NCBI RefSeq assembly: GCF_028993555.1
Contig: NZ_CP118610.1
Location: forward strand, 1,736,001 to 1,800,000
Length of the DNA stretch: 64,000 nucleotides
Origin: Ensifer adhaerens
Lineage (GTDB): Bacteria > Pseudomonadota > Alphaproteobacteria > Rhizobiales > Rhizobiaceae
Direction: 5' to 3'
The position numbers were made by a program, and so were the translations under genes. This document shows, piece by piece, positions 9,286-17,627 of this stretch. The notes under the pieces are model-generated. The model did no database searches and had not been told where the DNA came from. It was given only the letters and a program-made list of their open reading frames with translations. Each line of letters starts with the position of its first letter. Within the stretch, counting starts at the first letter, position 1.

Positions 9286-11019
9286 CTATTTCTCAACGAC
9301 TGCAGGGCGCAGCAACGCGATGATCTCGCCGTTGCCCTTGTCACGCGCCAGATCGCGTATCGAAGGGCCGGCGACGCCGTCACGTATGCTGGCGTTTGCG
9401 CCTCGTTCGAGAAGCAGCCGCACAGCGGCCGCCTGCCCGTTGACCACGGCGAAGGCCAGTGGCGTCATCCAGTCCTGCTGCGGTTCCGGACGGCCGCGTC
9501 CCCGGAACCTGCCGAACGGCGTCTCGAGCAGCTCCGGCTGCCGATCGAGGATCGTGGCGACGCGTTCGACCATGCCGAAGGATGCTGCCGAAAAGATGTC
9601 CAGCGGCTGCTCCTTCAGAAAGCGCACCATCTCGGTCTTGCCGTTGTACTCGGCCCAGCCGATGGGCGGAGCATGGTGGTAGGGATCGCGGGCCGTTGAA
9701 TTGGCACCGTGATCGAGCAGCAGCCTCGCCATTTCGACATGCCCGTGCAGCGCCGCCTCGTGCAGCGGCGTGCGCGACGTCATTCGGTTGACGTCGAAGC
9801 CGAGCGACAACATGAGTGCGGCTTCAGCGCGCTTGTCATCACCCGCCGCCTCGTGCAGAAGCGCCGGATGCGCGGCCTGCACGCGCGTGATCAGCGTCGG
9901 ATCCGCATCGACGAGTGCCCTCGCCTCATCGGCCTTCTTTTCTGAGATGGCCCGCGCCAGCCGGTCGACATCTTCGAGCGGTGCTTCCGTCGCTCCACGC
10001 GAAACAAGATACTCAGCCAGCGCCGCGTCACCGCCGAGCTCCGCCCATTGATAGGGTGTGCGCCCCTTGACGGGTCGATTGACGTCTGCCCCATGCGCGA
10101 CCAGCAGCCGCACGCGTTCGCCCATGCGCTTTTCAAGCGCCCAGGCGAGCTGGTAGTCGAAAACGCGTTCGCCATTTTCAACGAAGCCGCCGTCGTTGCG
10201 GACCAGCCAATTGTTGCGGTCGTTGGCGCCGAGGCCATAGTCGAGCAAGAGCTTCAAGCAGCTGTTGTCCGGCTGGAACATCCGGTTGTAGAGCGCCTGG
10301 CTGTCGTTGGCCCGGGCACCGGCATCCAGCAAGATCCGCGCGAAAGCGGCGCAATCCGGATGTTGCGGCTGCCGCTCCGGGCCGGCCTCGCCTTCGCCGA
10401 AGACGCCTGTCAGCGCCGTGAAGCGGTACTGACCGTCGTCGAGCCAATGCGCACCGGGATCGGCACCCCGTTCGATCAGGCGCCGCCCGGCGGGCAGCGA
10501 GGAATGCTCGGGAACCCGGGCATAGGCGGCATAGAGCAACGGCTCCCAGTCATAGGGGCCGCTTCGCTTGGCTGCGAGCTTGGGATCACGGTCGAGCCAA
10601 CGATCGATCGCCTCCGCGTCTCCAAGGGCCGCGGCCACATGAATGCTGTCCTCGGCGATTTCAGGATGCGCCTGCAACAAGGTCAGCGCCTGCGCGAACC
10701 GATCGGGGTCGGCCGGAATGTCGCCAAAATAGGAGACGGTCGCGAGCGCAAGAAAGCGGTTTGCAAGCTGCTCCGTTGCCGGCTTCGCCGCTCCTGCCTG
10801 TTCGAAATGCCGCTTCAGCCGCGTCCAGCTCGAAAAACCGAATTCGCGGGAAAGTACGAGTTGGGCATCCTGAAGGCCCATCGCGGCAGGATCGGAGAAG
10901 TAGGGAAGCGCCCGCTGCCGTGCACTGGCATCGCCGGCCTTCACGGCTTTCAGAAAAGCCTTGGCCTGCTTGCGGATGGTGTCGAGGGTAAGGTTCGCGG
11001 GGAAATCGCGCGCGATCAT
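9286..11019 (-). CDS. Ankyrin-repeat protein
   Basis: 577 residues with no signal peptide. The C-terminal half carries ankyrin repeats in the pattern TPLHEAALHGHVEMARLLLDHGAN, and further copies end GADVNRPVKGRTPYQWAELGG and GANASIRDG. The N-terminal 110 residues, beginning LTLDTIRKQAKAFLKAVKAGD, form a separate helical domain seen in many bacterial ankyrin proteins. The role is probably protein binding; no enzyme motif was seen. The ATG at 11019 has AAAGGAGG upstream, making it a much better start than 11085. It is single, with 165 bases of non-coding sequence before it. Confidence 0.85.
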   Translation of the reverse strand: MIARDFPANLTLDTIRKQAKAFLKAVKAGDASARQRALPYFSDPAAMGLQDAQLVLSREFGFSSWTRLKRHFEQAGAAKPATEQLANRFLALATVSYFGDIPADPDRFAQALTLLQAHPEIAEDSIHVAAALGDAEAIDRWLDRDPKLAAKRSGPYDWEPLLYAAYARVPEHSSLPAGRRLIERGADPGAHWLDDGQYRFTALTGVFGEGEAGPERQPQHPDCAAFARILLDAGARANDSQALYNRMFQPDNSCLKLLLDYGLGANDRNNWLVRNDGGFVENGERVFDYQLAWALEKRMGERVRLLVAHGADVNRPVKGRTPYQWAELGGDAALAEYLVSRGATEAPLEDVDRLARAISEKKADEARALVDADPTLITRVQAAHPALLHEAAGDDKRAEAALMLSLGFDVNRMTSRTPLHEAALHGHVEMARLLLDHGANSTARDPYHHAPPIGWAEYNGKTEMVRFLKEQPLDIFSAASFGMVERVATILDRQPELLETPFGRFRGRGRPEPQQDWMTPLAFAVVNGQAAAVRLLLERGANASIRDGVAGPSIRDLARDKGNGEIIALLRPAVVEK

Positions 11020-11184
11020 GAAAGACCTCCTTTCATTCACGTCCGGTATCCGCGCCCACAGACTGAAAAGAGGTGTGGCAACCAAGTTCAGTGAGACAGG
11101 TGGGCCTTGCCCTTCCCGCGGATCGGATGCGCCCTGCGAACGAGGCCATCGCTAGCACGCCGCACTGATACTTGTCCAGCGTTG

Positions 11185-12012
11185 TCAGCTTTCCGGCTGA
11201 TAGCGAACGAAGGCGAAGCGATCGCCCGATGGCGACCAGTTGGGAACATTGATCGTTCCCTGCCCGCCGAAAAGTTCGAAGAGGATGTGCGGGTTGCCGC
11301 CATCCATATCCATCAGCCGCAGGCGGACGTCGAGATCGCGCGGATGATCGAAAACGTCGCCGTCATAGGAAAGCACCAGCAGGTGCTTGCCATCCGGCGA
11401 CGGATGCGGAAACCAGTCGCCATAGGGACTGTCGGTGATCCGGGTGATATCGCTGCCATCCGGCCGCACGCGCCAGATCTGCATGCACCCCGTCCGGCTG
11501 GAGTTGAAATAGATCCATTCGCCATCCGCCGACCAGTCAGGCCCGTCGTTGCGGCCTTCCCCGTGGGTCAGCCGCTGCTCCTCGCCGCCATCAACCGAAA
11601 TCGTGTAGATGTCGAAGACCTGGTCGCGGATGCCGCAATAGGTCACCCTTCGTCCATCCGGCGACCAGCCGTGCCAGTAGGATGGCAGGTTGCGGGTGAC
11701 GAGCCGCGGCGTGCCGCCTGCAGCCGGAAGCAGATAGATCGCCGACTTGCCGAACTCCGTCTTGTCGCTGATCGCGATGGTGCCGCCATCCGGCGAAATG
11801 CCGTGATCGTTGTTGCAGAGAGTGGCAAAGCCGGTGTCGATCTCCGTCGGCTCCGAACCGTCAAAGCCGAGGCGATAGAGACGACCGTCGCCGTTGATGA
11901 TCAGATGCGTTCCGTCCCGCGACCAGTTCGGTGCCTCGACCAGCCGATCCGTCTGCCAGACGATCTGCGTTTCACCGGTCGCAATGTCATAGGTTTCGAC
12001 GGAACTGCGCAT
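11185..12012 (-). CDS. TolB-like beta-propeller protein, cytoplasmic
   Basis: 275 residues made of WD40-like (PD40) propeller strands: WSRDGTHLIING, ISPDGGTIAIS, WSPDGRRVTYCG, WSADGEWIYFNSSR, PSPDGKHLLVLS and WSPSGDRFAFV, which gives six blades. It lacks a signal peptide, so unlike TolB it is probably cytoplasmic. The fold suggests a binding platform or a lyase/peptidase-like domain without its catalytic part. The ATG has GGGGGAG seven bases upstream. It is third in a probable operon after nadE and a small membrane protein. Confidence 0.75.
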   Translation of the reverse strand: MRSSVETYDIATGETQIVWQTDRLVEAPNWSRDGTHLIINGDGRLYRLGFDGSEPTEIDTGFATLCNNDHGISPDGGTIAISDKTEFGKSAIYLLPAAGGTPRLVTRNLPSYWHGWSPDGRRVTYCGIRDQVFDIYTISVDGGEEQRLTHGEGRNDGPDWSADGEWIYFNSSRTGCMQIWRVRPDGSDITRITDSPYGDWFPHPSPDGKHLLVLSYDGDVFDHPRDLDVRLRLMDMDGGNPHILFELFGGQGTINVPNWSPSGDRFAFVRYQPES

Positions 12013-12040
12013 AGTGTTCTCCCCCCCGGCAGCAAGGCCG

Positions 12041-12376
12041 CTATCTGCGTTCGTCGCCCGTTTCAGGCATCGCCAGGATCTTGGCGCAGACCGACTGCAT
12101 CAGAATTGAATTGCGTTGGTCCCGAAAGCTCGAAACGAGGCCCCAGGCCAAGAGCAGCAGAATGCAGACGAAGGCGACGCCGAGGATAACGACGCTGCCG
12201 GTGGCAAGGCCGTAGACACCGAAGACGGCCGGTGTCGCGAAATAGGCGATCTGCGCGGAAACCTGCCTTGCGGCCGAGACGTCGCTCACCGACCATAGGC
12301 GCATCAGCCGGATTTCCTCGTCCGTGAACCGACGATATTGGTCCGTGCCGTCGTGCCCTTCGCTGGAGGTCGTCAC
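12041..12376 (-). CDS. Small membrane protein of unknown function
   Basis: 111 residues from a GTG start three bases after the nadE stop. An ATG at 12304 with AGGAAATCC upstream would give 87 residues. Two hydrophobic segments lie at about 42-60 and 61-83 (the latter containing VAFVCILLLLAWGLV), joined by a short turn, with a charged N-terminus and a C-terminus ending ETGDERR. I do not recognise the family. Its position inside the nadE operon supports it being real. Confidence 0.6.
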   Translation of the reverse strand: MTTSSEGHDGTDQYRRFTDEEIRLMRLWSVSDVSAARQVSAQIAYFATPAVFGVYGLATGSVVILGVAFVCILLLLAWGLVSSFRDQRNSILMQSVCAKILAMPETGDERR

Positions 12377-12379
12377 ATC

Positions 12380-14062
12380 CTAGCCCCGATCACGGAAGCG
12401 GTTGGTAATCGGGTAACGGCGGTCGCGGCCAAAATTCTTCTTGGTAATCTTGACGCCCGGCGCCGACTGCCGCCGCTTGTATTCGGCGATGTAGAGCAGG
12501 TGCTCGACCCGGTGAACCGTCGCCTCGTCATGACCGCGGGCCACGATCTCGTCGGTCCCCATCTCCTTTTCCACCAGGCATTCGAGAATGTCGTCCAGCA
12601 CCGGATAGGGCGGCAGCGAATCCTGGTCCGTCTGGTTGGGCCGAAGCTCGGCCGAGGGCGCCTTGTCGATGATGTTGTGCGGAATGACCACGCCGGAGGG
12701 TCCAAGCGCGCCCGGCGGAACCGTGGTGTTGCGCCAGCGCGAAATCGCGTAGACCTCCATCTTGTAGAGGTCCTTGATCGGGTTGAAGCCGCCGTTCATG
12801 TCGCCATAGAGCGTGGCATAGCCTACCGACATCTCCGACTTGTTGCCGGTCGTCACAACCATCGAGCCGAACTTGTTGGAGATCGCCATCAGGATTGTGC
12901 CGCGCGTGCGGCTCTGCAGGTTCTCCTCGGTGATGCCGGACTCAGTCCCTTCGAACGTATCGGACAGAGCGCTCAAGAACCCCTCGACCGGCTCGGAGAT
13001 CGGCACGATATCGTAGCGGCAGCCGAGCGCTGCGGCACATTCCTTGGCGTCCTTCAGCGATTCCTGCGAGGTGTAGCGATAGGGCAGCATGATGGTACGC
13101 ACCCGCTCCTCACCGAGCGCATCCACGGCGAGTGCAGCGCAGATCGCAGAATCGATACCGCCGGAAAGACCGAGCACGACGTTCTTGAAGCCGTTCTTGT
13201 TCACGTAGTCACGGAAGCCGAGCATGCAGGCGCGATAGTCCGCCTCCTCCTGCTCCGGCAACCGCGACTTGAGCCCGCTCTCGCAATGCCAGCCGCTATC
13301 GCCCTTCTTCCATTCGACAATGGTCACGGCCTCTTCGAACTGGCTCATCTGGAAAGCCAGCGACTTGTCGGTGTTGAAAGCGAAGCTTGCGCCGTCGAAG
13401 ACCAGTTCGTCCTGGCCGCCCAGCTGGTTGGCATAGATCATCGGCAGGCCGGTTTCGAGCACCTGCTTCAGCACCACCTGGTGGCGTACATCGACCTTGC
13501 CGCGGTAGTAGGGCGATCCGTTCGGCGACAGCAGGATTTCAGCCCCGCTTTCGGCCAGCGTCTCGCAAACACCGAGGTCGCCCCAGATATCCTCGCAGAT
13601 CGGAATGCCGATGCGCACGCCCCGGAAATTGACCGGCCCCGGCATCTCGCCCTGATCGAAGACGCGCTTTTCGTCGAACTCGCCGTAGTTCGGCAGATCG
13701 ACCTTGTCGCGGATTGCAATCACCTTGCCATCGTCAAGCACGGCAACCGAATTGTGGCGCCCGGACTTGGCCTGACGCGGGAAACCGATGATGACGCCCG
13801 GGCCTCCGTCAACCGTTTCGGCAGCCAGCTTTTCGACCGCCTGCAGGCAGGCCTTCAGGAAGGCCGGCTTCAACACGAGATCCTCGGGCGGATAGCCGGA
13901 AATGAACAGTTCCGTCAGCAGCAGGAGATCGGCGCCCTGGCGCGCCGCGTCGGCACGCGCCTCGCGCGCCTTGGCCAGGTTTCCGGCGATGTCGCCCACC
14001 GTTGGATTGAGCTGGGCGACTGCGATGCGCAGGATCGAGGGAGCGGTCTTGTGAGCGGTCAT
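12380..14062 (-). CDS. nadE: Glutamine-dependent NAD+ synthetase
   Basis: 560 residues. The last step of NAD synthesis: amidation of nicotinate adenine dinucleotide using ATP and ammonia from glutamine. The N-terminal nitrilase-type glutaminase domain has the triad E51, K120 and C156 (IPICEDIW). The C-terminal synthetase domain has the PP-loop GLSGGIDSA at about 298-306 and the SEMSVGYATLYGD stretch. ATG 14062 (MTAHKTAPS) gives the usual length; a TTG start at 14110 is possible. It heads a probable operon with two downstream genes. Confidence 0.95.
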   Translation of the reverse strand: MTAHKTAPSILRIAVAQLNPTVGDIAGNLAKAREARADAARQGADLLLLTELFISGYPPEDLVLKPAFLKACLQAVEKLAAETVDGGPGVIIGFPRQAKSGRHNSVAVLDDGKVIAIRDKVDLPNYGEFDEKRVFDQGEMPGPVNFRGVRIGIPICEDIWGDLGVCETLAESGAEILLSPNGSPYYRGKVDVRHQVVLKQVLETGLPMIYANQLGGQDELVFDGASFAFNTDKSLAFQMSQFEEAVTIVEWKKGDSGWHCESGLKSRLPEQEEADYRACMLGFRDYVNKNGFKNVVLGLSGGIDSAICAALAVDALGEERVRTIMLPYRYTSQESLKDAKECAAALGCRYDIVPISEPVEGFLSALSDTFEGTESGITEENLQSRTRGTILMAISNKFGSMVVTTGNKSEMSVGYATLYGDMNGGFNPIKDLYKMEVYAISRWRNTTVPPGALGPSGVVIPHNIIDKAPSAELRPNQTDQDSLPPYPVLDDILECLVEKEMGTDEIVARGHDEATVHRVEHLLYIAEYKRRQSAPGVKITKKNFGRDRRYPITNRFRDRG

Positions 14063-14312
14063 GAGCGGGCCTGTCGGTCTTTTCTGAGCGATTGCGTCTG
14101 ACTTTCGCAATGTTCTTTAGCGCAATCCGCGGGAAAATACCCACAGGCAATCGCCGACGGGCAAAAAAAACCGAAAAATTCTGTCTTTCCCGGTTCTTAT
14201 GAACGACCGCTACAGCGCCCTCACGTCACGAAAAGCTGTTCTCAAACCCCGTTAAGAAACCATTCATCCCCTGTTCAAAATGACGGGCGTATGACAGTTA
14301 CACGACACATTT

Positions 14313-16259
14313 ATGAAACTGGAGAATACGTTGGCTAGTATCGATTCCGCTGTCGCGAGAGGTTCGCGCGTCTACGTCGATAGACCCGGCTTCACCGCAC
14401 GGCACGCCAAGACGCTTGCGGCCACCCGCAGCGCATTGTTCTCTTTGTTCGTCGCGACCTCGCTGGTCTTCCTCGTCGAGCTGATCGTGCGTCAGTCGAT
14501 GTCCGATGCGGTCGCCTATATACTCGACCCGACGCGCCCGGCGCTAACCACCGTCGGCGCATTTTTCCTGATCATGCTGGCCGTCGATGGCATTTTTGGT
14601 CGCGAGCACAAGTCGGCCGTGGTGATTGCGCCGCTTGCCATCATTCCCGCCGTCGTCTGCCAGCAGAAGCAGGTCTTCCTGTCCGATCCGCTTTATCCGA
14701 CGGATTTCCTGTTCGGCCGTCAGATCATGGAACTGATGCCGGTGCTGGTGAAGGATCGCCCCTGGACCGCCATTGGTATCGCCGTCGGTCTTGTCGCTGC
14801 GGTCATCGCCATCGCTCTCCTGTTGCGTTTCGCCTGGCGGACCTTCCCGAAGCTGACGACGCGCGAGCGTGTTGCCCGTCTCGCTTTCGCGCTGCCGCTG
14901 CTTGTCGCCTTCTGGAACATCATGGATTACAACCAGTTCTCCTGGATCCGTGACCGCCTGAAGGTCATCCCCATCATGTGGGACCAGACGGAGAACTATA
15001 AGCACAACGGCTTTGCACTCGCCTTCGCCATCAACCTGCCCATGGCCAATGTCAGCGCGCCTGCCGGCTACATGGCCGACGCCATCGACCGCATTCCGGT
15101 GAAGCCGCTTCCGGCCGGCACGTCGCATCGCGGCAAGCCCGACGTGATCGTGCTGATGAGCGAGTCCTTCTGGGATCCGACGCGCCTGCCGAACGTCAAG
15201 CTCTCGCCCGATCCGATGCCGACGATCCGCGAGATGCAGTCGGGCAACGTGTTCTCGCCGGAATTCGGCGGCATGACCGCCAACGTCGAGTTCGAGGCGC
15301 TGACCGGTTTCTCCAACGCCTTCCTGCCCTATGGCAGCATTCCGTACCAGCAGTATATCCGCAACCCGATCCCGTCGCTCGCCACCTTCTTCCGTGGTGA
15401 AGGCTATGTCTCGCGCGCCATCCATCCCTTCCAGAGCTGGTTCTGGAACCGCACGGCGGTCTACAAGGCCTTCGGCTTCGACATGTTCAAGTCGGAAGAG
15501 AACATGCCGCCGATGCAGAAGCGTGGCATCTTCGCCTCGGACGAATCGCTGACCCACGAGATCATGCGTCAGGCCGACGCGATGGACGATCCGTTCTTCT
15601 TCTTCGCCGTCACGCTGCAGGGCCACGGCCCCTACGAGGCAAACCGGTACGCCAAGAACACCATCAAGGTCGAAGGTGACTTGCCGGAGGCGGATCGCCA
15701 GGTGCTCGCCACCTATGCCCAAGGCATCAAGGAGGCCGACGAGAGCCTGAAGATGCTGATGGACTGGGCCAAGAAGCGCGATCGCGAAACGATCATCGTG
15801 CTCTTCGGCGACCATCTGCCGCCGCTGAACACGGTCTATACCAACACCGGCTTCATGAAGGGCGTGACCGCGGAGCGCAAGGGTTCGAAGGACCAGATGA
15901 AGGCGCAGCATGAAACGCCACTCGTCGTCTGGTCGAACAAGACTGGCCCGAAGAAGAACGTCGGCACGATCAGCCCGGCCTTCCTCTCCTACCAGATCCT
16001 CAAGCAGTCCGGCTACGAGCACCCCTATTACACCGGCTTCCTCGGCAAGGTGTACGACCAGTATCGCGTCGTCGACCGCTACATGCTGATCCGCAAGAAC
16101 GGCAAGGAAGTCGCCGAATGGTCGCGCCAGCCGAAGGTGCCCGCCCTTCTGCGCGACTACCGCTTCCTGCAGCACGACATGATGTTCGGAGACCGCTTCT
16201 CGACCGATCGGTTCTTCAAGTCGCACGCCGATCTCTTCGCCAGCGTCGAGGCCCACTGA
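14313..16259 (+). CDS. LTA synthase-family phosphoglycerol transferase
   Basis: 648 residues. About five transmembrane segments (between about 40 and 215) precede a periplasmic alkaline-phosphatase/sulfatase-fold domain (about 260-600). That domain has VIVLMSESFWDP, the catalytic-Thr region GGMTANVEFEALTG, LQGHGPYE and LFGDHLPP, which supply metal and nucleophile positions as in LtaS and MdoB/OpgB. Such enzymes move glycerol phosphate from phosphatidylglycerol to a glycan. In rhizobia the cyclic beta-1,2-glucan modifier CgmB is of this kind, but I cannot say this gene is cgmB. ATG 14313 is weakly served; TTG 14331 with CTGGAG upstream is an alternative start. Confidence 0.85.
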   Translation: MKLENTLASIDSAVARGSRVYVDRPGFTARHAKTLAATRSALFSLFVATSLVFLVELIVRQSMSDAVAYILDPTRPALTTVGAFFLIMLAVDGIFGREHKSAVVIAPLAIIPAVVCQQKQVFLSDPLYPTDFLFGRQIMELMPVLVKDRPWTAIGIAVGLVAAVIAIALLLRFAWRTFPKLTTRERVARLAFALPLLVAFWNIMDYNQFSWIRDRLKVIPIMWDQTENYKHNGFALAFAINLPMANVSAPAGYMADAIDRIPVKPLPAGTSHRGKPDVIVLMSESFWDPTRLPNVKLSPDPMPTIREMQSGNVFSPEFGGMTANVEFEALTGFSNAFLPYGSIPYQQYIRNPIPSLATFFRGEGYVSRAIHPFQSWFWNRTAVYKAFGFDMFKSEENMPPMQKRGIFASDESLTHEIMRQADAMDDPFFFFAVTLQGHGPYEANRYAKNTIKVEGDLPEADRQVLATYAQGIKEADESLKMLMDWAKKRDRETIIVLFGDHLPPLNTVYTNTGFMKGVTAERKGSKDQMKAQHETPLVVWSNKTGPKKNVGTISPAFLSYQILKQSGYEHPYYTGFLGKVYDQYRVVDRYMLIRKNGKEVAEWSRQPKVPALLRDYRFLQHDMMFGDRFSTDRFFKSHADLFASVEAH

Positions 16260-16263
16260 TCGA

Positions 16264-16303
16264 AGGGGCCGGAGCAGCCGTCAGCCGCTCCGGCCCCTCA
16301 TTT
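16264..16303 (+). terminator. Rho-independent terminator after the phosphoglycerol transferase
   Basis: Perfect 12-base arms AGGGGCCGGAGC and GCTCCGGCCCCT across an 11-base loop, followed by CATTTTCC, starting four bases after the stop codon. Confidence 0.8.
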
Positions 16304-16372
16304 TCCGGTGGTGCCTGATTTCCTTGCGACGCTGAAGCGCTAGATTGTCTCCGGCCAACTCCGGAGATCCCC

Positions 16373-16921
16373 ATGGCGCATTTCAATGACATATCGAAGC
16401 AACTGTTCGGCAAGCCGCTGAGCGAACTCGGCGAAATCGAGCGCCGCATCCTGTCGCATGCCCGGGAACGGCGCACCCTTTCAACCGATTCCCACGCCGC
16501 CTTTAACGCCGGACTGACCTTCGGCGACAAGCTCGCCGACAACATTGCCCGCGTTGGCGGCTCCTGGAGCTTCATCGTCACGTTCTGCGGATTTCTCGTC
16601 TGCTGGGTCATCCTGAACTCGGTGCTGTTCGCCACCGGAGCATTCGACCCCTACCCCTACATCTTTCTCAACCTCGTGCTTTCCATGCTTGCCGCACTGC
16701 AGGCCCCGATCATCATGATGTCACAGAACCGCCAGGCTGAGCGCGACCGCTTCGCAGCGTCCAAGGACTACGAGGTCAACCTGAAGTCGGAAGTCGAACT
16801 GATCGCCCTGCACCACAAGGTCGATGACGTATTGCTGCGCGAGATCTCGGAATTGCGGGCGGACCTTGCAACGCTCAACCGCCAGCTTGAGCAGTACCGT
16901 TCGGCACCCGGGCACGACTGA
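16373..16921 (+). CDS. DUF1003 membrane protein
   Basis: 182 residues. It matches DUF1003, with the pattern GDKLADNIARVGGSWSFI followed by two transmembrane helices (about 62-82 and 92-112), APIIMMSQNRQAERDR, and a C-terminal coiled coil (about 135-172). Members are small inner-membrane proteins of unknown function. The ATG has GGAG six bases upstream. It stands alone between two terminator-bounded units. Confidence 0.85.
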   Translation: MAHFNDISKQLFGKPLSELGEIERRILSHARERRTLSTDSHAAFNAGLTFGDKLADNIARVGGSWSFIVTFCGFLVCWVILNSVLFATGAFDPYPYIFLNLVLSMLAALQAPIIMMSQNRQAERDRFAASKDYEVNLKSEVELIALHHKVDDVLLREISELRADLATLNRQLEQYRSAPGHD

Positions 16922-17203
16922 CCGAACATCCGAAAATTACAGATTCAGCCCCCGGCGCCCCGGGTGCAGCGCCGGCGCGTCGGTGCGATCGGGACGCCCG
17001 CGACACCCACGTAAGTCAAGGGCGATAACTAGCTCATTTTCATAAACACTAATTCAACCGTGAATACACGTTTTGCAACATCTGCGAAATCCGCACGGAA
17101 TCAACAACTTATCGGAGTACGAAAAAATTAATATTTGAGGACCATCGTACGGGTGCAGGGACATTCGAAAGATACAGCAACGTGGGTACGCGGAGATGCT
17201 GCA

Positions 17204-17626
17204 ATGTCCAACTTCAAGCGCCTTTTAGGCCGCCAAGACGGCGCCGCTGCAATCGAATTTGCAATCATAGCGCCACTCTTCTTCCTTTGCGTGCTGACCT
17301 TGATCGCCTACGGGATCTATCTCAGCGCGGCCCATTCCATACAGCAGATCGCCGCCGATGCCGCGCGCACAGCCATCGCCGGATTATCCGAAGGCGAGCG
17401 TGAACGCCTCGCGACCGACTACATCCGCCGCACCACGATGGATCAGGCCTTCATCAAATCCTCGCGCATGACCGTGACCGTCAAAGACGACGCCAGCAAC
17501 GCCAACCAGTTCACCGTTCGCATCAATTACGACGCCGCCGACCTCCCGATTTTTAACCTTTTCACATTCGCAATGCCAAGCAGCCAGATCGAGCGCTTTG
17601 CAACCATACGCGTGGGAGGAGCCTGA
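17204..17626 (+). CDS. TadE-like pilus-assembly protein
   Basis: 140 residues. The N-terminus RQDGAAAIEFAIIAPLFF (about 9-26) is the TadE pseudopilin motif, a glycine cleavage point, then E18 at the fifth position after it and a hydrophobic helix. TadE-type proteins are processed by a prepilin peptidase and take part in Flp pilus secretion. The ATG at 17204 has GGAG upstream; earlier in-frame starts would put 23 non-family residues before the motif. It is followed one base later by a TadG-like gene. No other tad gene is nearby. Confidence 0.8.
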   Translation: MSNFKRLLGRQDGAAAIEFAIIAPLFFLCVLTLIAYGIYLSAAHSIQQIAADAARTAIAGLSEGERERLATDYIRRTTMDQAFIKSSRMTVTVKDDASNANQFTVRINYDAADLPIFNLFTFAMPSSQIERFATIRVGGA

Positions 17627-17627
17627 C

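Noticed and set aside
12338..14101. Long plus-strand frame opposite nadE
   Set aside because: It mirrors nadE codon structure and shows no family motif; nadE has all catalytic residues.
14331..16259. TTG 14331 as start of the phosphoglycerol transferase gene
   Set aside because: It has the better ribosome site, but ATG 14313 is a more usual start and the difference is only six residues; kept as an alternative.
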